50,149 bases of DNA from Kiritimatiellaceae bacterium. Its GTDB lineage: Bacteria > Verrucomicrobiota > Kiritimatiellia > Kiritimatiellales > Tichowtungiaceae. Positions 33,927 to 42,457 of the stretch are shown in pieces (positions within the stretch are counted from its first letter, which is position 1; each line of letters begins with the position of its first letter). The stretch is from NCBI GenBank assembly GCA_013141415.1, contig JABFQY010000004.1, positions 1-50,149 of the forward strand, written 5' to 3'. Made by a program: the position numbers and the translations under genes. Below the pieces are notes generated by a model. It saw only the letters and a program-made list of their open reading frames with translations. It had not been told where the DNA came from and did no database searches.

Positions 33927-36224
33927 ATGACAAATCCGACACTTGAACAGCGCATTCTCGCCCATCTGAATAAACCCAACTATCAGCCGCTGACCCGCCC
34001 CGATCTGGCCAAGGCCATGCGGATCCATAGCACGGAGCGCAATAAACTGCGGCAGGCGCTGATCGACCTCGAAAAACAGGGCAAGGTTTCCTGCTTGCGG
34101 AAAAACCGCTGGGCGGCGGCCGGAAAAAACTCTTCCGGACAAACGGTGACCGGCAGTGTGCGTGTGATGGAAAAGGGCTTCGGTCTGTTTGCTCCTGATA
34201 ACGGCGGCGAAGAAATCTACATCGCCCGCGACGATCTAAAGTGCGCGCTCCATGAGGATCGCGTTTCCGTTGAACTCTTCCCGAAGTCCGCGCCGGATCG
34301 GCGCGGCAGTCGCGGCGGCGGACAATCGCCGTCATTCAGCAATCGCGAAGGCCGTGTGGTTGAAGTTCTCGACCGCAAAAATACGGAAATCGTCGGACTG
34401 CTCCGCCGGACGCCCTACTACGCTTATGTGATTCCCGATAATCTGCGGCTGATTCAGGATATCCGCGTCGCCGCCTGGGAAAAAGGTCTCGAAGAAACGC
34501 CAGAAAATTACAAGGTGGTGATTGAACTCAATGAATGGAGCGATCCGTTCAAGCCGCTCACCGGAAAAGTGATTGAAGCCCTCGGCGACCGCGACGACCC
34601 GAATGTCGAGATGCAGTGCATCCTGCGCGCCCACGGCTTCCAGCAGAATTTCTCCGAAGAGGTTCTCGCCGAAGCCGCGCGGATGCCGCACGAACTGCGC
34701 CCGGAGGATTACGAAAACCGGCAGGATCTGCGTAAACGGCTGACGTTCACCATCGATCCGGAAACCGCGCGCGATTTCGACGATGCCATTTCGCTGGAGA
34801 AAGTTTCCCGGGGCTGGAAGCTTTCCGTACACATCGCCGACGTCGCCCACTTTGTGCCGCGCGGCTCGCTGCTCGACAAAGAAGCGCTGCACCGCGGCAA
34901 CAGCATTTATCTCGTTGACCGCGTCGTCATGATGCTGCCGACCGAACTGACAACGCGGATTTGCAGCCTAAATCCGCACGTTGACCGGCTGGCGCATACC
35001 GTCGAAATCCTGCTCGACGAAAAGGGTCAGATGCTCAGCGCGGAAAGCTGCCGCTCAATTATTCATTCGGATGCGCGACTCACTTATGAACAGGTACAGT
35101 CTCTGTTCGACGGCGATGAACATACCGGAATTCCGTCGAACGTTTCTGATGCGATCATGGCGTTGCGTCCGCTGGCCCGCGCGGCCCGCGCACGGCGCAC
35201 CGCCAACGGCTCGCTTGAAATCAATACACCTCAAATCAAATGCCTGATGGATAAAGACGGCAAAGTCGCTTCGATCAAAAAAGGCGAAGCCAAGGAAGCG
35301 TATCAGCTCATCGAAGAATGCATGTTGTTGGCGAACGTCGCCGTCGCCCGCAAACTGAAAGATGCCCAGTGGCCTGCGATTCACCGTATTCACGAAGAAC
35401 CAGACGAAGACCAGTGGGCGCAGATGGGCGCTGAACTTCAGGCGCTCGGCATTAACGCCATTCCGCTGACGCGCAGTGACATCAATGTCGTGATGGAAAA
35501 AATCGAAGGCACGCCGCTGGAATACACCGGAAGCCTCGCCGTCCTGCGCAACCTTAAGCGCGCCGGTTATTCCGCCGAGCCGGTCGGGCACTTCGGCCTC
35601 GCTTTCGAGGACTACGTTCATTTCACTTCACCGATCCGGCGCTATCCCGACCTCGTCATCCACCGCCTGCTCAGCGCGCTGGAAGAAAAGCAGTCGTCGC
35701 CGTACCGGACGAAAGACATTGAGTCCATCGCCGCGCAATGTACCCGCACCGAAACCGAAGCCGATCAGGCCGAAAAGGAAAGTATCGAACTGCGCCGCGT
35801 CGAGTATTACAACAACCTGCTCTATAAAGGTGAAACCGGCCCGTACAAAGGATGCATCATCCGGATCCTTAATAAAGGGCTCATCGTCGAACTCACCGAC
35901 ACCATTCAGCGCGGGCTGGTTCCTTTCGCCTCCATCACCGACGACCGCTACGACGTGAACGCCGCGAAAACCCGTGCCACCGGTCAGCGCACCCGCCGGA
36001 TGTTTAAAATCGGCGATGTGATTGATGTCGAACTGGTCAAAGTCGATCTGGCTCATAAATTCATCGACTTCAACCTCGAAGGACAAAAAGCGGCGACCGC
36101 ATTTGCCGCCAGCAGGAACAAGAAGGGCGTTCCGCCGCGCAGTAAACAGAAAAAACAGCAGGTCACGCTGACCGGCGACCGCCCACACGGCCCGAAGCAA
36201 CAGAAGCGCCGAAAACGGAAGTAA
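33927..36224 (+). CDS. rnr: Ribonuclease R
   Basis: 765 aa, processive 3'-5' exoribonuclease of the RNB (RNase II) family, acting on structured RNA in the cytoplasm. The N-terminal winged-helix region is at about 1-70, the cold-shock OB domains at about 70-250, and the RNB catalytic domain at about 260-600 with the Asp cluster DPETARDFDDAIS and SVHIADVAHFV. HFTSPIRRYPDLVIHR lies near 565. The S1 domain is at about 630-715 (GCIIRILNKGLIVELTD, GLVPFASI), with a lysine/arginine-rich tail (RSKQKKQQ..., QKRRKRK), typical of RNase R rather than RNase II. No strong ribosome binding site precedes ATG 33927. Confidence 0.95.
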   Translation: MTNPTLEQRILAHLNKPNYQPLTRPDLAKAMRIHSTERNKLRQALIDLEKQGKVSCLRKNRWAAAGKNSSGQTVTGSVRVMEKGFGLFAPDNGGEEIYIARDDLKCALHEDRVSVELFPKSAPDRRGSRGGGQSPSFSNREGRVVEVLDRKNTEIVGLLRRTPYYAYVIPDNLRLIQDIRVAAWEKGLEETPENYKVVIELNEWSDPFKPLTGKVIEALGDRDDPNVEMQCILRAHGFQQNFSEEVLAEAARMPHELRPEDYENRQDLRKRLTFTIDPETARDFDDAISLEKVSRGWKLSVHIADVAHFVPRGSLLDKEALHRGNSIYLVDRVVMMLPTELTTRICSLNPHVDRLAHTVEILLDEKGQMLSAESCRSIIHSDARLTYEQVQSLFDGDEHTGIPSNVSDAIMALRPLARAARARRTANGSLEINTPQIKCLMDKDGKVASIKKGEAKEAYQLIEECMLLANVAVARKLKDAQWPAIHRIHEEPDEDQWAQMGAELQALGINAIPLTRSDINVVMEKIEGTPLEYTGSLAVLRNLKRAGYSAEPVGHFGLAFEDYVHFTSPIRRYPDLVIHRLLSALEEKQSSPYRTKDIESIAAQCTRTETEADQAEKESIELRRVEYYNNLLYKGETGPYKGCIIRILNKGLIVELTDTIQRGLVPFASITDDRYDVNAAKTRATGQRTRRMFKIGDVIDVELVKVDLAHKFIDFNLEGQKAATAFAASRNKKGVPPRSKQKKQQVTLTGDRPHGPKQQKRRKRK

Positions 36225-36244
36225 TTTTCAACCGAACTGAAAAT
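36224..36244 (+). terminator. Weak hairpin after rnr
   Basis: ATTTTCA (36224-36230) pairs with TGAAAAT (36238-36244) over a 7-nt loop; CTTTTTATT follows 8 nt later. The stem is AT-only in large part, so termination would be leaky, and the next gene may be co-transcribed. Confidence 0.35.
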
Positions 36245-36297
36245 TCTGACGCTTTTTATTCGTCACAACCTTTGCAGTAGATTACAACCCGCGCCCT

Positions 36298-36978
36298 ATG
36301 CACATCATTTTTAGGAACGGCCTGAACGCCGCAAAGAAAAATATCGGGCCGGGACTTCTTCTGCAAGGGTTGGCTCTGGCACTGGTTCTGCTCTACTACT
36401 TTCATCCGCCGACCCGGCAAATGTTGCTGGAAGTTCCGAAAATCAGGCAGGCAACCGGGTTTCTGTTTCCTCTTCTGGCCACCGCTCTTTTCGGCGGATT
36501 GATTCCTTTTCTCTTTCTGGCCGTCCGGAAAAAAATTGCCGCCGGGCGTTACATTTCAGAACTGCTTTTTATGCTGGGATTCTGGGCGATCACCGGACTG
36601 GCGATCGACTCTCTTTATCAGGCACAGTCCGTCCTGTTCGGCGATCAGGTTGATGCCGCGACGATCATAAAAAAAGTGGTGGTTGATCAGTTTGTGTTCA
36701 GCGTCTTTTGGTCCGCGCCGTTTGCCATCGTGACGATGCACTGGAAAAACTGTGGCTTCTCATTCCAGGCCGCGATCAAGAGCTTTTCGCGCAAACAGTT
36801 TCTGATCAAACTTCCTTCGATTCTGCTGGCCCTCTGGGCTGTGTGGATTCCAACGGTCGCCATCGTCTACTGTCTGCCGCCGGCTTTGCAGTTTCCGCTG
36901 GTGAATATCGTACTTTGCTTCTGGTCGCTTTTACTAACCGCCCTGAACTCCGGAGAAAACAATGAGATCGATTGCTAA
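36298..36978 (+). CDS. Membrane protein resembling the Mpv17/PMP22 family
   Basis: 226 aa with about six hydrophobic spans. The second half follows the Mpv17/PMP22 pattern known mainly from mitochondria and peroxisomes: VVVDQFVFSVFWSAPFAIV (compare the KxxxDQ...P helix), then W-x-x-W-x-P (LWAVWIP) and, about 8 residues on, LPPALQFPLVNIVLCFWSLLLTAL (compare FxxVPxxxRxxxxNxVxxxWxxxLS). If correct, it is a bacterial relative of a channel-like family. No clear ribosome binding site at ATG 36298. Its last 17 nt overlap the next gene. Function unknown. Confidence 0.7.
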   Translation: MHIIFRNGLNAAKKNIGPGLLLQGLALALVLLYYFHPPTRQMLLEVPKIRQATGFLFPLLATALFGGLIPFLFLAVRKKIAAGRYISELLFMLGFWAITGLAIDSLYQAQSVLFGDQVDAATIIKKVVVDQFVFSVFWSAPFAIVTMHWKNCGFSFQAAIKSFSRKQFLIKLPSILLALWAVWIPTVAIVYCLPPALQFPLVNIVLCFWSLLLTALNSGENNEIDC

Positions 36979-37816
36979 CAAATTCCTGACCATCGGTGTA
37001 AAAGAAAAAGGCGCTGAGCTTTGCAGCATCAGAGATTCCGGCGGCACGGAATACATGTGGCAGGCCGACCCAGCATTCTGGGCCCGTCACGCGCCGGTAC
37101 TTTTTCCAGTCGTCGGAAGACTGCTCAACGGACGCTACGAGCTGAACGGAAAAACGTTTGAACTGCCGCCGCACGGCTTTGCGCGCGACATGGAATTCAG
37201 TCTGGTCGAACAGAGTGAACACTCACTCGTTTTCCAGCTTCTGCCGACCGCCGAAACCCGCGCCCGCTATCCGTTTGAATTCGCCCTGAACATCATTTAC
37301 CGCCTGAACGTCAACAGCCTCGAAATCAGTTATGAGGTGCGGAATAACGGTGTAGAAAGGATGCCCTTCTCGATCGGCGCTCATCCGGCATTTAATCTGC
37401 ACGGCCCGGTCGATGAGTGCTTTCTGGAGCTTGAAAAAGCTGAAACGCTTAACACTCATCTGGTCAGCTCACATGGATTAATCCGTAGCGAAACGGCACC
37501 GGTTTTAGAAAACTCCAGCATCATTCAGCTCACTGAAACGCTGTTTGACCAAGACGCTCTGGTGTTTATGGACATGAAGTCAGAAAAAATCACGCTCGGC
37601 GCAAAGCACCACTCACGCCGCTTAACAGTGGAGTTCCCCGGATTTCCGCAGCTCGGCATCTGGTCCAAGCCTGGCGCACCGTTTGTCTGCATCGAACCGT
37701 GGTACGGTTACGCCGACCCCGAACAGCCGTATGGCGACATCATGAAAAAGCCGGGTATCCAGTATCTTGGAGCGGGCGAAACGTTCGTTTGTACGCACCG
37801 GATCAGCATTCAATAA
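36962..37816 (+). CDS. Aldose 1-epimerase-like (galactose mutarotase fold) protein
   Basis: 284 aa, LacX-type member of the galactose mutarotase superfamily, a beta-sandwich enzyme that interconverts anomers of sugars or sugar phosphates. GGAG lies 6 nt before ATG 36962. The LacX-like pattern is clear: GAELCSIRDSGGTEYMWQAD at the start, FPVVGRL, LPPHGFARDMEF, the likely catalytic His in IGAHPAFN around residue 141, and FVCIEPWYGYADPE with a catalytic-type Glu near 245. Cytoplasmic. It overlaps the preceding membrane protein gene by 17 nt. Substrate not known. Confidence 0.88.
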   Translation: MRSIANKFLTIGVKEKGAELCSIRDSGGTEYMWQADPAFWARHAPVLFPVVGRLLNGRYELNGKTFELPPHGFARDMEFSLVEQSEHSLVFQLLPTAETRARYPFEFALNIIYRLNVNSLEISYEVRNNGVERMPFSIGAHPAFNLHGPVDECFLELEKAETLNTHLVSSHGLIRSETAPVLENSSIIQLTETLFDQDALVFMDMKSEKITLGAKHHSRRLTVEFPGFPQLGIWSKPGAPFVCIEPWYGYADPEQPYGDIMKKPGIQYLGAGETFVCTHRISIQ

Positions 37817-37874
37817 TCGGTGGATGCGTGCAATGTTTTGGAGTGCGGCGGCAAACGCAGTGCGACGCCGCGAT

Positions 37875-37927
37875 GTAGCCGCGATCCTTGATCGCGGACT
37901 AAACCCGAGGTCAAGGACCTCGGCTAC
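37875..37927. repeat. REPIN (53 bp) overlapping the end of tcdA
   Basis: GTAG, stem CCGCGATC/GATCGCGG (loop CTT), spacer ACTAAAC, stem CCGAGGTC/GACCTCGG (loop AAG), CTAC. Same stems as 17411-17458 but with a 7-nt spacer. It sits between convergent genes. Its CTAC foot (37924-37927) read on the minus strand gives the TAG stop of tcdA (37924-37926). Confidence 0.9.
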
Positions 37928-38742
37928 AAAATTCCGTAATCCCGTTCGCCAGATTTCCGGCAAACATCCTGCACAACCAGTCCGGCGAGGTTGAAACCAA
38001 ACGCACCGGTGATATGCACCATCGAGCCGTTGATCTGCGCTTTCTGATGGCACCAGACATCGGACGGAATTTCGTTCCCTTCGTCATCAAGTTGTTTGGG
38101 ACAGAAACAATGCGCTGAACCGCAGGCGGCTTTTACCGCTTCGAATGCCGGAAGCATTTCCTCGGAATAGACGCATAGACAGTCGCCGGTCGCGCCGCGC
38201 TGACGCAACCGCTTGCGAACGAAATGGGCCAGCCGGCAACCGCGCGATTTCCAGATCGAATCCACGCGAATCGTCGTGGCATCCAGTTTACTCGCCGCGC
38301 CCATGGCGGAAAAGAGCGTAACGCCGGATTCCATCGCGGAGGCAATCAGATCGACCTTATGCGACAGGCTGTCGATGGCGTCGATAATGTAGTCGTAGCC
38401 CGTCAGATTGAATTCCTCGCGCGTTTCCTGATTATAAACTTTCTGTAGCGCCGTGATGTCTGCGTCAGGATGAATGTCGAGCAACCGTTCCTTCAGCGCG
38501 TCAACCTTCGACCGGCCGACGTTTTTCGCCGTCGCCTGAAGCTGGCGGTTGATGTTGGTCACACAGATTACATCGTTATCCACAATCGTCAGATGGCCGA
38601 CGCCGGAACGGATCAGCGCTTCGGCGCACCAGCTGCCGACACCGCCGACGCCGAACAGAATCACGCGGGTCTCTGAGAGCTTCTTGAGCGCCGCTTCACC
38701 GATCAATAATTCGGTTCGATGAAATGCCGGATGTTTTTTCAT
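37924..38742 (-). CDS. tcdA: tRNA threonylcarbamoyladenosine dehydratase
   Basis: 272 aa, E1-like (ThiF/MoeB fold) enzyme that uses ATP to cyclise the t6A37 side chain of tRNA to ct6A. The nucleotide-binding Rossmann motif FGVGGVGSWCAEALIRSGVG is at about 30-49. DNDVICVTNINRQLQA (Asp/Asn/Arg of the adenylation site) follows at 55-70. YDYIIDAIDSLSHKVDLI is near 118-135 and the conserved GDCLCVYS near 190. Full length and matching TcdA/YgdL/CsdL rather than ThiF or MoeB. The stop codon is part of a REPIN, so the native C-terminus may have been altered. The start overlaps the upstream gene's stop by 4 nt. Confidence 0.93.
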   Translation of the reverse strand: MKKHPAFHRTELLIGEAALKKLSETRVILFGVGGVGSWCAEALIRSGVGHLTIVDNDVICVTNINRQLQATAKNVGRSKVDALKERLLDIHPDADITALQKVYNQETREEFNLTGYDYIIDAIDSLSHKVDLIASAMESGVTLFSAMGAASKLDATTIRVDSIWKSRGCRLAHFVRKRLRQRGATGDCLCVYSEEMLPAFEAVKAACGSAHCFCPKQLDDEGNEIPSDVWCHQKAQINGSMVHITGAFGFNLAGLVVQDVCRKSGERDYGIL

Positions 38743-39752
38743 ATGTTTCGCAGTGCGGATGAGGAAATATCTGCGCGGAATTTTGATTCCGGCACAGCTT
38801 CAAAAAGTGACGCGAAACCCGGCGGCAGAGCAAGATTTTCCAGAGTCTGAAAAACTCCGTTGTGTTGGCGACCGGCGACCAGAAATTTGGTTTCCAAGGT
38901 TTGGATTTTTTTCCAATCTTCGGATGTGTAGTCCTTGATGAACCGGATCGCTGTATCGAACCCGACCACAAAGGTGGTTTTAGAAAAAAGTTCGGCCTTC
39001 TGAATAAAGCGCGGAGCGTGCGTCAGTGCCACCGGAATATCGCGGATGGCGGCGGCGCGCTTCAGACATTCGGCTTCCGGCGTTTCCGGTTTATCGACAT
39101 TGACGCAGGAAAGCTCAAAGGTTCCGCGAAGACCGGTCATTTCTTCCGCGACGTTAAGTAAATTGAAATGTCCCTGATGAACCGGATTGAACGAACCGGG
39201 AAGCATCAGTCCGCGCTCCGCGCCGACAGCCTGCCCGATGAGAACAAGCAGCCAGTCGCTCAAAAGCGACTCCTGCTCCGCGCGGGAAGCTTTGGAAAGA
39301 TGAAGTGCGTAAACTTTTTCTGTGTCAGCGTTTTTTATGCAGATGAACGCGCGGTCGTCGCCGCGCCGTTCGCGATCGGTTTGCAGAGCGGCGGTGCAAG
39401 CGATTCCCATAACGTAGGACAGGCTTCCAGCCTGTCTAGACAGGCAGGATGCCTGTCCTACATTTTCAATAGCTTTCTTTGCGAGCGCACGAACAGTTTC
39501 GGGAGAGACGGATTGCAAAGGAGCTTCGCCAAGAAAGCGTTCGAGCGCTTCCGGCGAATACGGCACATGCGCCTCGGAGACAAAGCGCGAGGCGCCGGGA
39601 GTGCTGAGCAGTGCATTGAGCGCTCCCGATCCGCCGCCGGTTGTGACCAGCACCGCCCGCCAGCCGGAGTTTATAATTTTCGATACCACAGTCATATCCG
39701 AGTTCGTTTTATACCGGTTTCTGCTCCGAAAAACAGAATTATATGTTGTCAC
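38739..39752 (-). CDS. CinA-like domain fused to a nucleotidyltransferase (NMNAT-like)
   Basis: Up to 337 aa from GTG 39752 (AGGA 4 nt upstream); ATG 39695 would begin just before the first domain. The N-terminal domain (about 22-95) resembles the CinA C-terminal (NMN amidohydrolase) domain: RAVLVTTGGGSGALNALLSTPGASRFVSEAHVPYS. The C-terminal domain (about 180-337) is a HIGH-type nucleotidyltransferase: GSFNPVHQGHFNLL and SSSALR. Both activities fit NAD or pyridine-nucleotide recycling. Known CinA domains carry an SCTGG motif where this has TTGGGSG, so deamidase activity is uncertain. Residues about 98-113 are encoded by a REPIN inserted in frame in the linker (39414-39461). Coupled to tcdA by a 4-nt overlap. 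Confidence 0.82.
   Translation of the reverse strand: MTTYNSVFRSRNRYKTNSDMTVVSKIINSGWRAVLVTTGGGSGALNALLSTPGASRFVSEAHVPYSPEALERFLGEAPLQSVSPETVRALAKKAIENVGQASCLSRQAGSLSYVMGIACTAALQTDRERRGDDRAFICIKNADTEKVYALHLSKASRAEQESLLSDWLLVLIGQAVGAERGLMLPGSFNPVHQGHFNLLNVAEEMTGLRGTFELSCVNVDKPETPEAECLKRAAAIRDIPVALTHAPRFIQKAELFSKTTFVVGFDTAIRFIKDYTSEDWKKIQTLETKFLVAGRQHNGVFQTLENLALPPGFASLFEAVPESKFRADISSSALRNI
39414..39461. repeat. REPIN (48 bp) inserted in frame in the CinA/NMNAT gene
   Basis: GTAG, stem GACAGGC/GCCTGTC (loop TTCCA), spacer TA, stem GACAGGC/GCCTGTC (loop AGGAT), CTAC. Exactly 16 codons, read on the minus strand as VGQASCLSRQAGSLSY. The other two frames contain TAG stops, so only this phase could be tolerated. 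Confidence 0.92.
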
Positions 39753-39803
39753 TGATTCCTTGCGCCGTTACTTTTGCGGAGTCTTACTCGCGGAGGAATT
39801 CAT

Positions 39804-40952
39804 ATGGTTCGGTTCATCCTACTTCTTGTCCTGTTCGGGCTTCCTTTGTCCGGGCTTTCTCAGTCGAACTACATGAAAAGAAGACCCCCGAAAGCGAAAG
39901 TCCCGTCCAGCGAACCGGCAGAAAAGAGCGAAGCACAACCGGTAGTAAAAAGCGAAACACAACCGGCGGCAAAAGAAATCCGTCGTCAGCCCGCCGTTCA
40001 GATTCCTGCGGAGCAGATGCGAGCCATCGAAAATGCCTTCTACTTCGTTAAAGGCAAGAACGGAAGCGGAAGCGCGTTCCTGATGAAAGACGATTCCGGA
40101 GTATGGTTGGTTTCAAACAGCCATGTTTTTGAGCACACAAAATCACCAAAAATCTCCAACATTAAACGCGACGAGATTGCCTTGCCCGCTGTTATTGAAG
40201 TGGCGACAGACCGCGATCTGATCCGCTTTCGTGTGGATCGGACAAATGGACTGTCTCTGGCCGAATCGTGCAATTACAATCAACCTATTTACGCCTTTGG
40301 CGACAGCGGCGGAGCCGGTGTCTTGACTGTGCTGAGCGGCAACGTGGTGGCTATGGGATCCGACCGGCTAGAAATTTCTTCCAATATCATTCCCGGCAAC
40401 AGCGGGGGTCCGGTAATCAACGAGAGTAATCAGGTCGTCGGCGTATCTTCTTACCTGCTCAAGCCCAAAAGCCTGCCGGACTGGATTACAAAAGACACCC
40501 CATTCGCAGATGCTCGGCGCATGGCACTGAGATTAAATGATGCGACATGGGTTCGAGTTGATATGGGGAAATATCTCGAAGAAGCTGAAATCGTCAATGA
40601 AGTTGAAAATGGTGTTGATGCCTTTTTTGATATCATGGCGTCCCTGTCAGAAGACTCCACCAAGCCCATTACCAGCACGATTGATAATGACGCAATCCAG
40701 GAATGGCTTCGCAAGCACAACCAGCTTGCGAGTAAATTTCACACAGCATATCGCAGAAACGAAACCCGATACCTTCCTCAAAGCATCAAGAAAAACATTA
40801 TTGAACTGGCGGAGGTGACGGTCGATCTTGAGCGGAGCGCAAACCCAAAACAAGTGACAACCTCGTACTTCGAGGTACGATTAAAGTCGTATCGCGAAAT
40901 GTATAAGTCCATACGTGAGCATATGGAAACCGCATATTCCGGTCTGAATTAG
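39804..40952 (+). CDS. Secreted trypsin-like serine protease with a helical C-terminal region
   Basis: 382 aa. ATG 39804 has GGAGG 7 nt upstream. A signal peptide (MVRFILLLVLFGLPLSGLSQ) precedes a Pro/Lys/Glu-rich linker with degenerate repeats (KSEAQPVVKSETQPAAKE). A chymotrypsin-fold domain lies at about 75-235 with the triad His in VSNSHVFE, Asp in ATDRDLIRF and Ser in IPGNSGGPVINESNQVVGV (trypsin/DegP-like). The final about 145 residues are helical and charged, with no PDZ domain. Periplasmic or extracellular. It is divergent from the CinA/NMNAT gene. Substrate unknown. Confidence 0.85.
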   Translation: MVRFILLLVLFGLPLSGLSQSNYMKRRPPKAKVPSSEPAEKSEAQPVVKSETQPAAKEIRRQPAVQIPAEQMRAIENAFYFVKGKNGSGSAFLMKDDSGVWLVSNSHVFEHTKSPKISNIKRDEIALPAVIEVATDRDLIRFRVDRTNGLSLAESCNYNQPIYAFGDSGGAGVLTVLSGNVVAMGSDRLEISSNIIPGNSGGPVINESNQVVGVSSYLLKPKSLPDWITKDTPFADARRMALRLNDATWVRVDMGKYLEEAEIVNEVENGVDAFFDIMASLSEDSTKPITSTIDNDAIQEWLRKHNQLASKFHTAYRRNETRYLPQSIKKNIIELAEVTVDLERSANPKQVTTSYFEVRLKSYREMYKSIREHMETAYSGLN

Positions 40953-40954
40953 TT

Positions 40955-41524
40955 CTATTTCAGCACAGTGACTTCCGTGATGGTGATCGTTTCTCTGGGC
41001 ACGTCGCCGGAACCGGTCGGGATATTCCGAATGGCGTCAACCACATCCATGCCTTCAACGACTTTGCCGAAAACGCAGTAGCCCCAGCCCTGCTGAGTCG
41101 GTGATTTGAAGTCGAGAAATCCGTTATCCACGACGTTAATGAAAAACTGCGCGCCGGCACTGTGCGGATCGGAGGTGCGGGCCATGGCAATGGAGCCGCG
41201 AACATTTTTCAGCCCGTTATTGGCTTCGTTCTCGACTTTGTTCGGGGCTCTTTTCTCCGCCATATTGGCAGTGAGTCCGCCACCCTGAATCATAAAATTG
41301 CTGATGACGCGGTGGAAAATGGTGCCGCTGTAGTGGCCGCTTTCAACATACGTAAGGAAGTTCGCGACGGTTTTCGGCGCTTTCTCCGCGTCGAGTTCGA
41401 GTTTGATATCGCCTTTGGTGGTTTTCATCAGAATCATGGTCGGTTCTCCTGCTTGAAGGTTGCATACGCCCAGCAGCAGTAAAGCCGCCAGAGTTTTAAA
41501 CGGGGTAATCATCCGGTTTTTCAT
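40955..41524 (-). CDS. Periplasmic peptidyl-prolyl cis-trans isomerase (cyclophilin)
   Basis: 189 aa from ATG 41524 (ATG 41512 is also possible). The signal peptide is TLAALLLLGVCNLQAG. The cyclophilin core begins MKTTKGDIKLELDAEKAPKT and contains the active-site segment FHRVISNFMIQGGG (catalytic Arg), the MARTSDPHSAGAQFFINV segment and GYCVFGKVVEGMDVV. It catalyses proline isomerisation during folding of exported proteins. It is convergent with the protease gene, with 2 bp between stops. Confidence 0.95.
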   Translation of the reverse strand: MKNRMITPFKTLAALLLLGVCNLQAGEPTMILMKTTKGDIKLELDAEKAPKTVANFLTYVESGHYSGTIFHRVISNFMIQGGGLTANMAEKRAPNKVENEANNGLKNVRGSIAMARTSDPHSAGAQFFINVVDNGFLDFKSPTQQGWGYCVFGKVVEGMDVVDAIRNIPTGSGDVPRETITITEVTVLK

Positions 41525-41595
41525 GCGCAAAAACCTATTGGTGTTTCGTCCGGTTGTCTATAAAGTTCGTCCTCAAATTACGGAGGGATTTACCT

Positions 41596-42456
41596 GTGAA
41601 AAACGAAGCGTCTGCCATTCTGCTGATTTCCTGCCCCGACCGGCAGGGCATCGTCTGCGCCGTCACCGATTTCCTCATGCGCCACAACGGCAACATTATT
41701 GATCTGGAACAGCACACCGACGGCGAAGAGCAGGTATTTTTCATGCGGGTCGAATGGGAACTGCACGGCTTCGCCCTGCCCCGCGACCAGATCAGCGAAA
41801 AGTTCAGTCTGATCGCCGCGCGTTTCGCGATGAAACACGAACTGCACTTTTCCGATTACAGACCGCGCATCGCCATTTTCGTTTCAAAATTTCCGCACTG
41901 CATGCTCGATCTGCTGGCGCGGCAAAGTTCCGGCGACCTGAACGCCGAAATCCCGCTGATTATCAGCAACCACACCGACCTCGCGCCCGCTGCAAAAATG
42001 CACGGTATCGACTTCCACTGCATTCCGGTCTCACAGAACAATAAGGCGGAGCAGGAAGCCCGGCAGATGGAACTGCTCAAGCAGTACAACATCGACGTGA
42101 TTGTGCTGGCGCGCTACATGCAGATTCTCTCCGACGACTTCTGCAAACACTTTCCGAACCGCGTCATCAACATTCACCATTCCTTCCTGCCCGCCTTCGT
42201 CGGTGCCAAGCCGTACCACTCCGCCCACCAGCGCGGCGTAAAAATTGTCGGCGCAACCAGCCACTACGTCACCGGCGATCTCGACGAAGGGCCGATCATT
42301 GAACAGGAAGTCATGCGCGTCACCCATCGCGACTCGGTCGAAAATCTGATCCGCAAGGGCCGCGACCTCGAAAAACTCGTTCTGGCCCGTGCCGTCTGGG
42401 CGCACCTGCAAAACAAAGTGCTGGTCTATAAAAACCGCACGGTGGTCTTCGGCTGA
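41596..42456 (+). CDS. purU: Formyltetrahydrofolate deformylase
   Basis: 286 aa; hydrolyses 10-formyl-THF to formate and THF, balancing one-carbon pools. GTG 41596 has GGAGGG about 8 nt upstream; the longer frame lacks support. The N-terminal ACT domain is at about 8-85 (LLISCPDRQGIVCAVTDFLMRHNGNI). The C-terminal formyltransferase domain contains NHTDLAPAA, RYMQILSDDF, INIHHSFLPAFVGAKPYHSA (catalytic His) and GATSHYVTGDLDEGPIIEQ (catalytic Asp). Full length. Confidence 0.96.
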   Translation: MKNEASAILLISCPDRQGIVCAVTDFLMRHNGNIIDLEQHTDGEEQVFFMRVEWELHGFALPRDQISEKFSLIAARFAMKHELHFSDYRPRIAIFVSKFPHCMLDLLARQSSGDLNAEIPLIISNHTDLAPAAKMHGIDFHCIPVSQNNKAEQEARQMELLKQYNIDVIVLARYMQILSDDFCKHFPNRVINIHHSFLPAFVGAKPYHSAHQRGVKIVGATSHYVTGDLDEGPIIEQEVMRVTHRDSVENLIRKGRDLEKLVLARAVWAHLQNKVLVYKNRTVVFG

Positions 42457-42457
42457 T

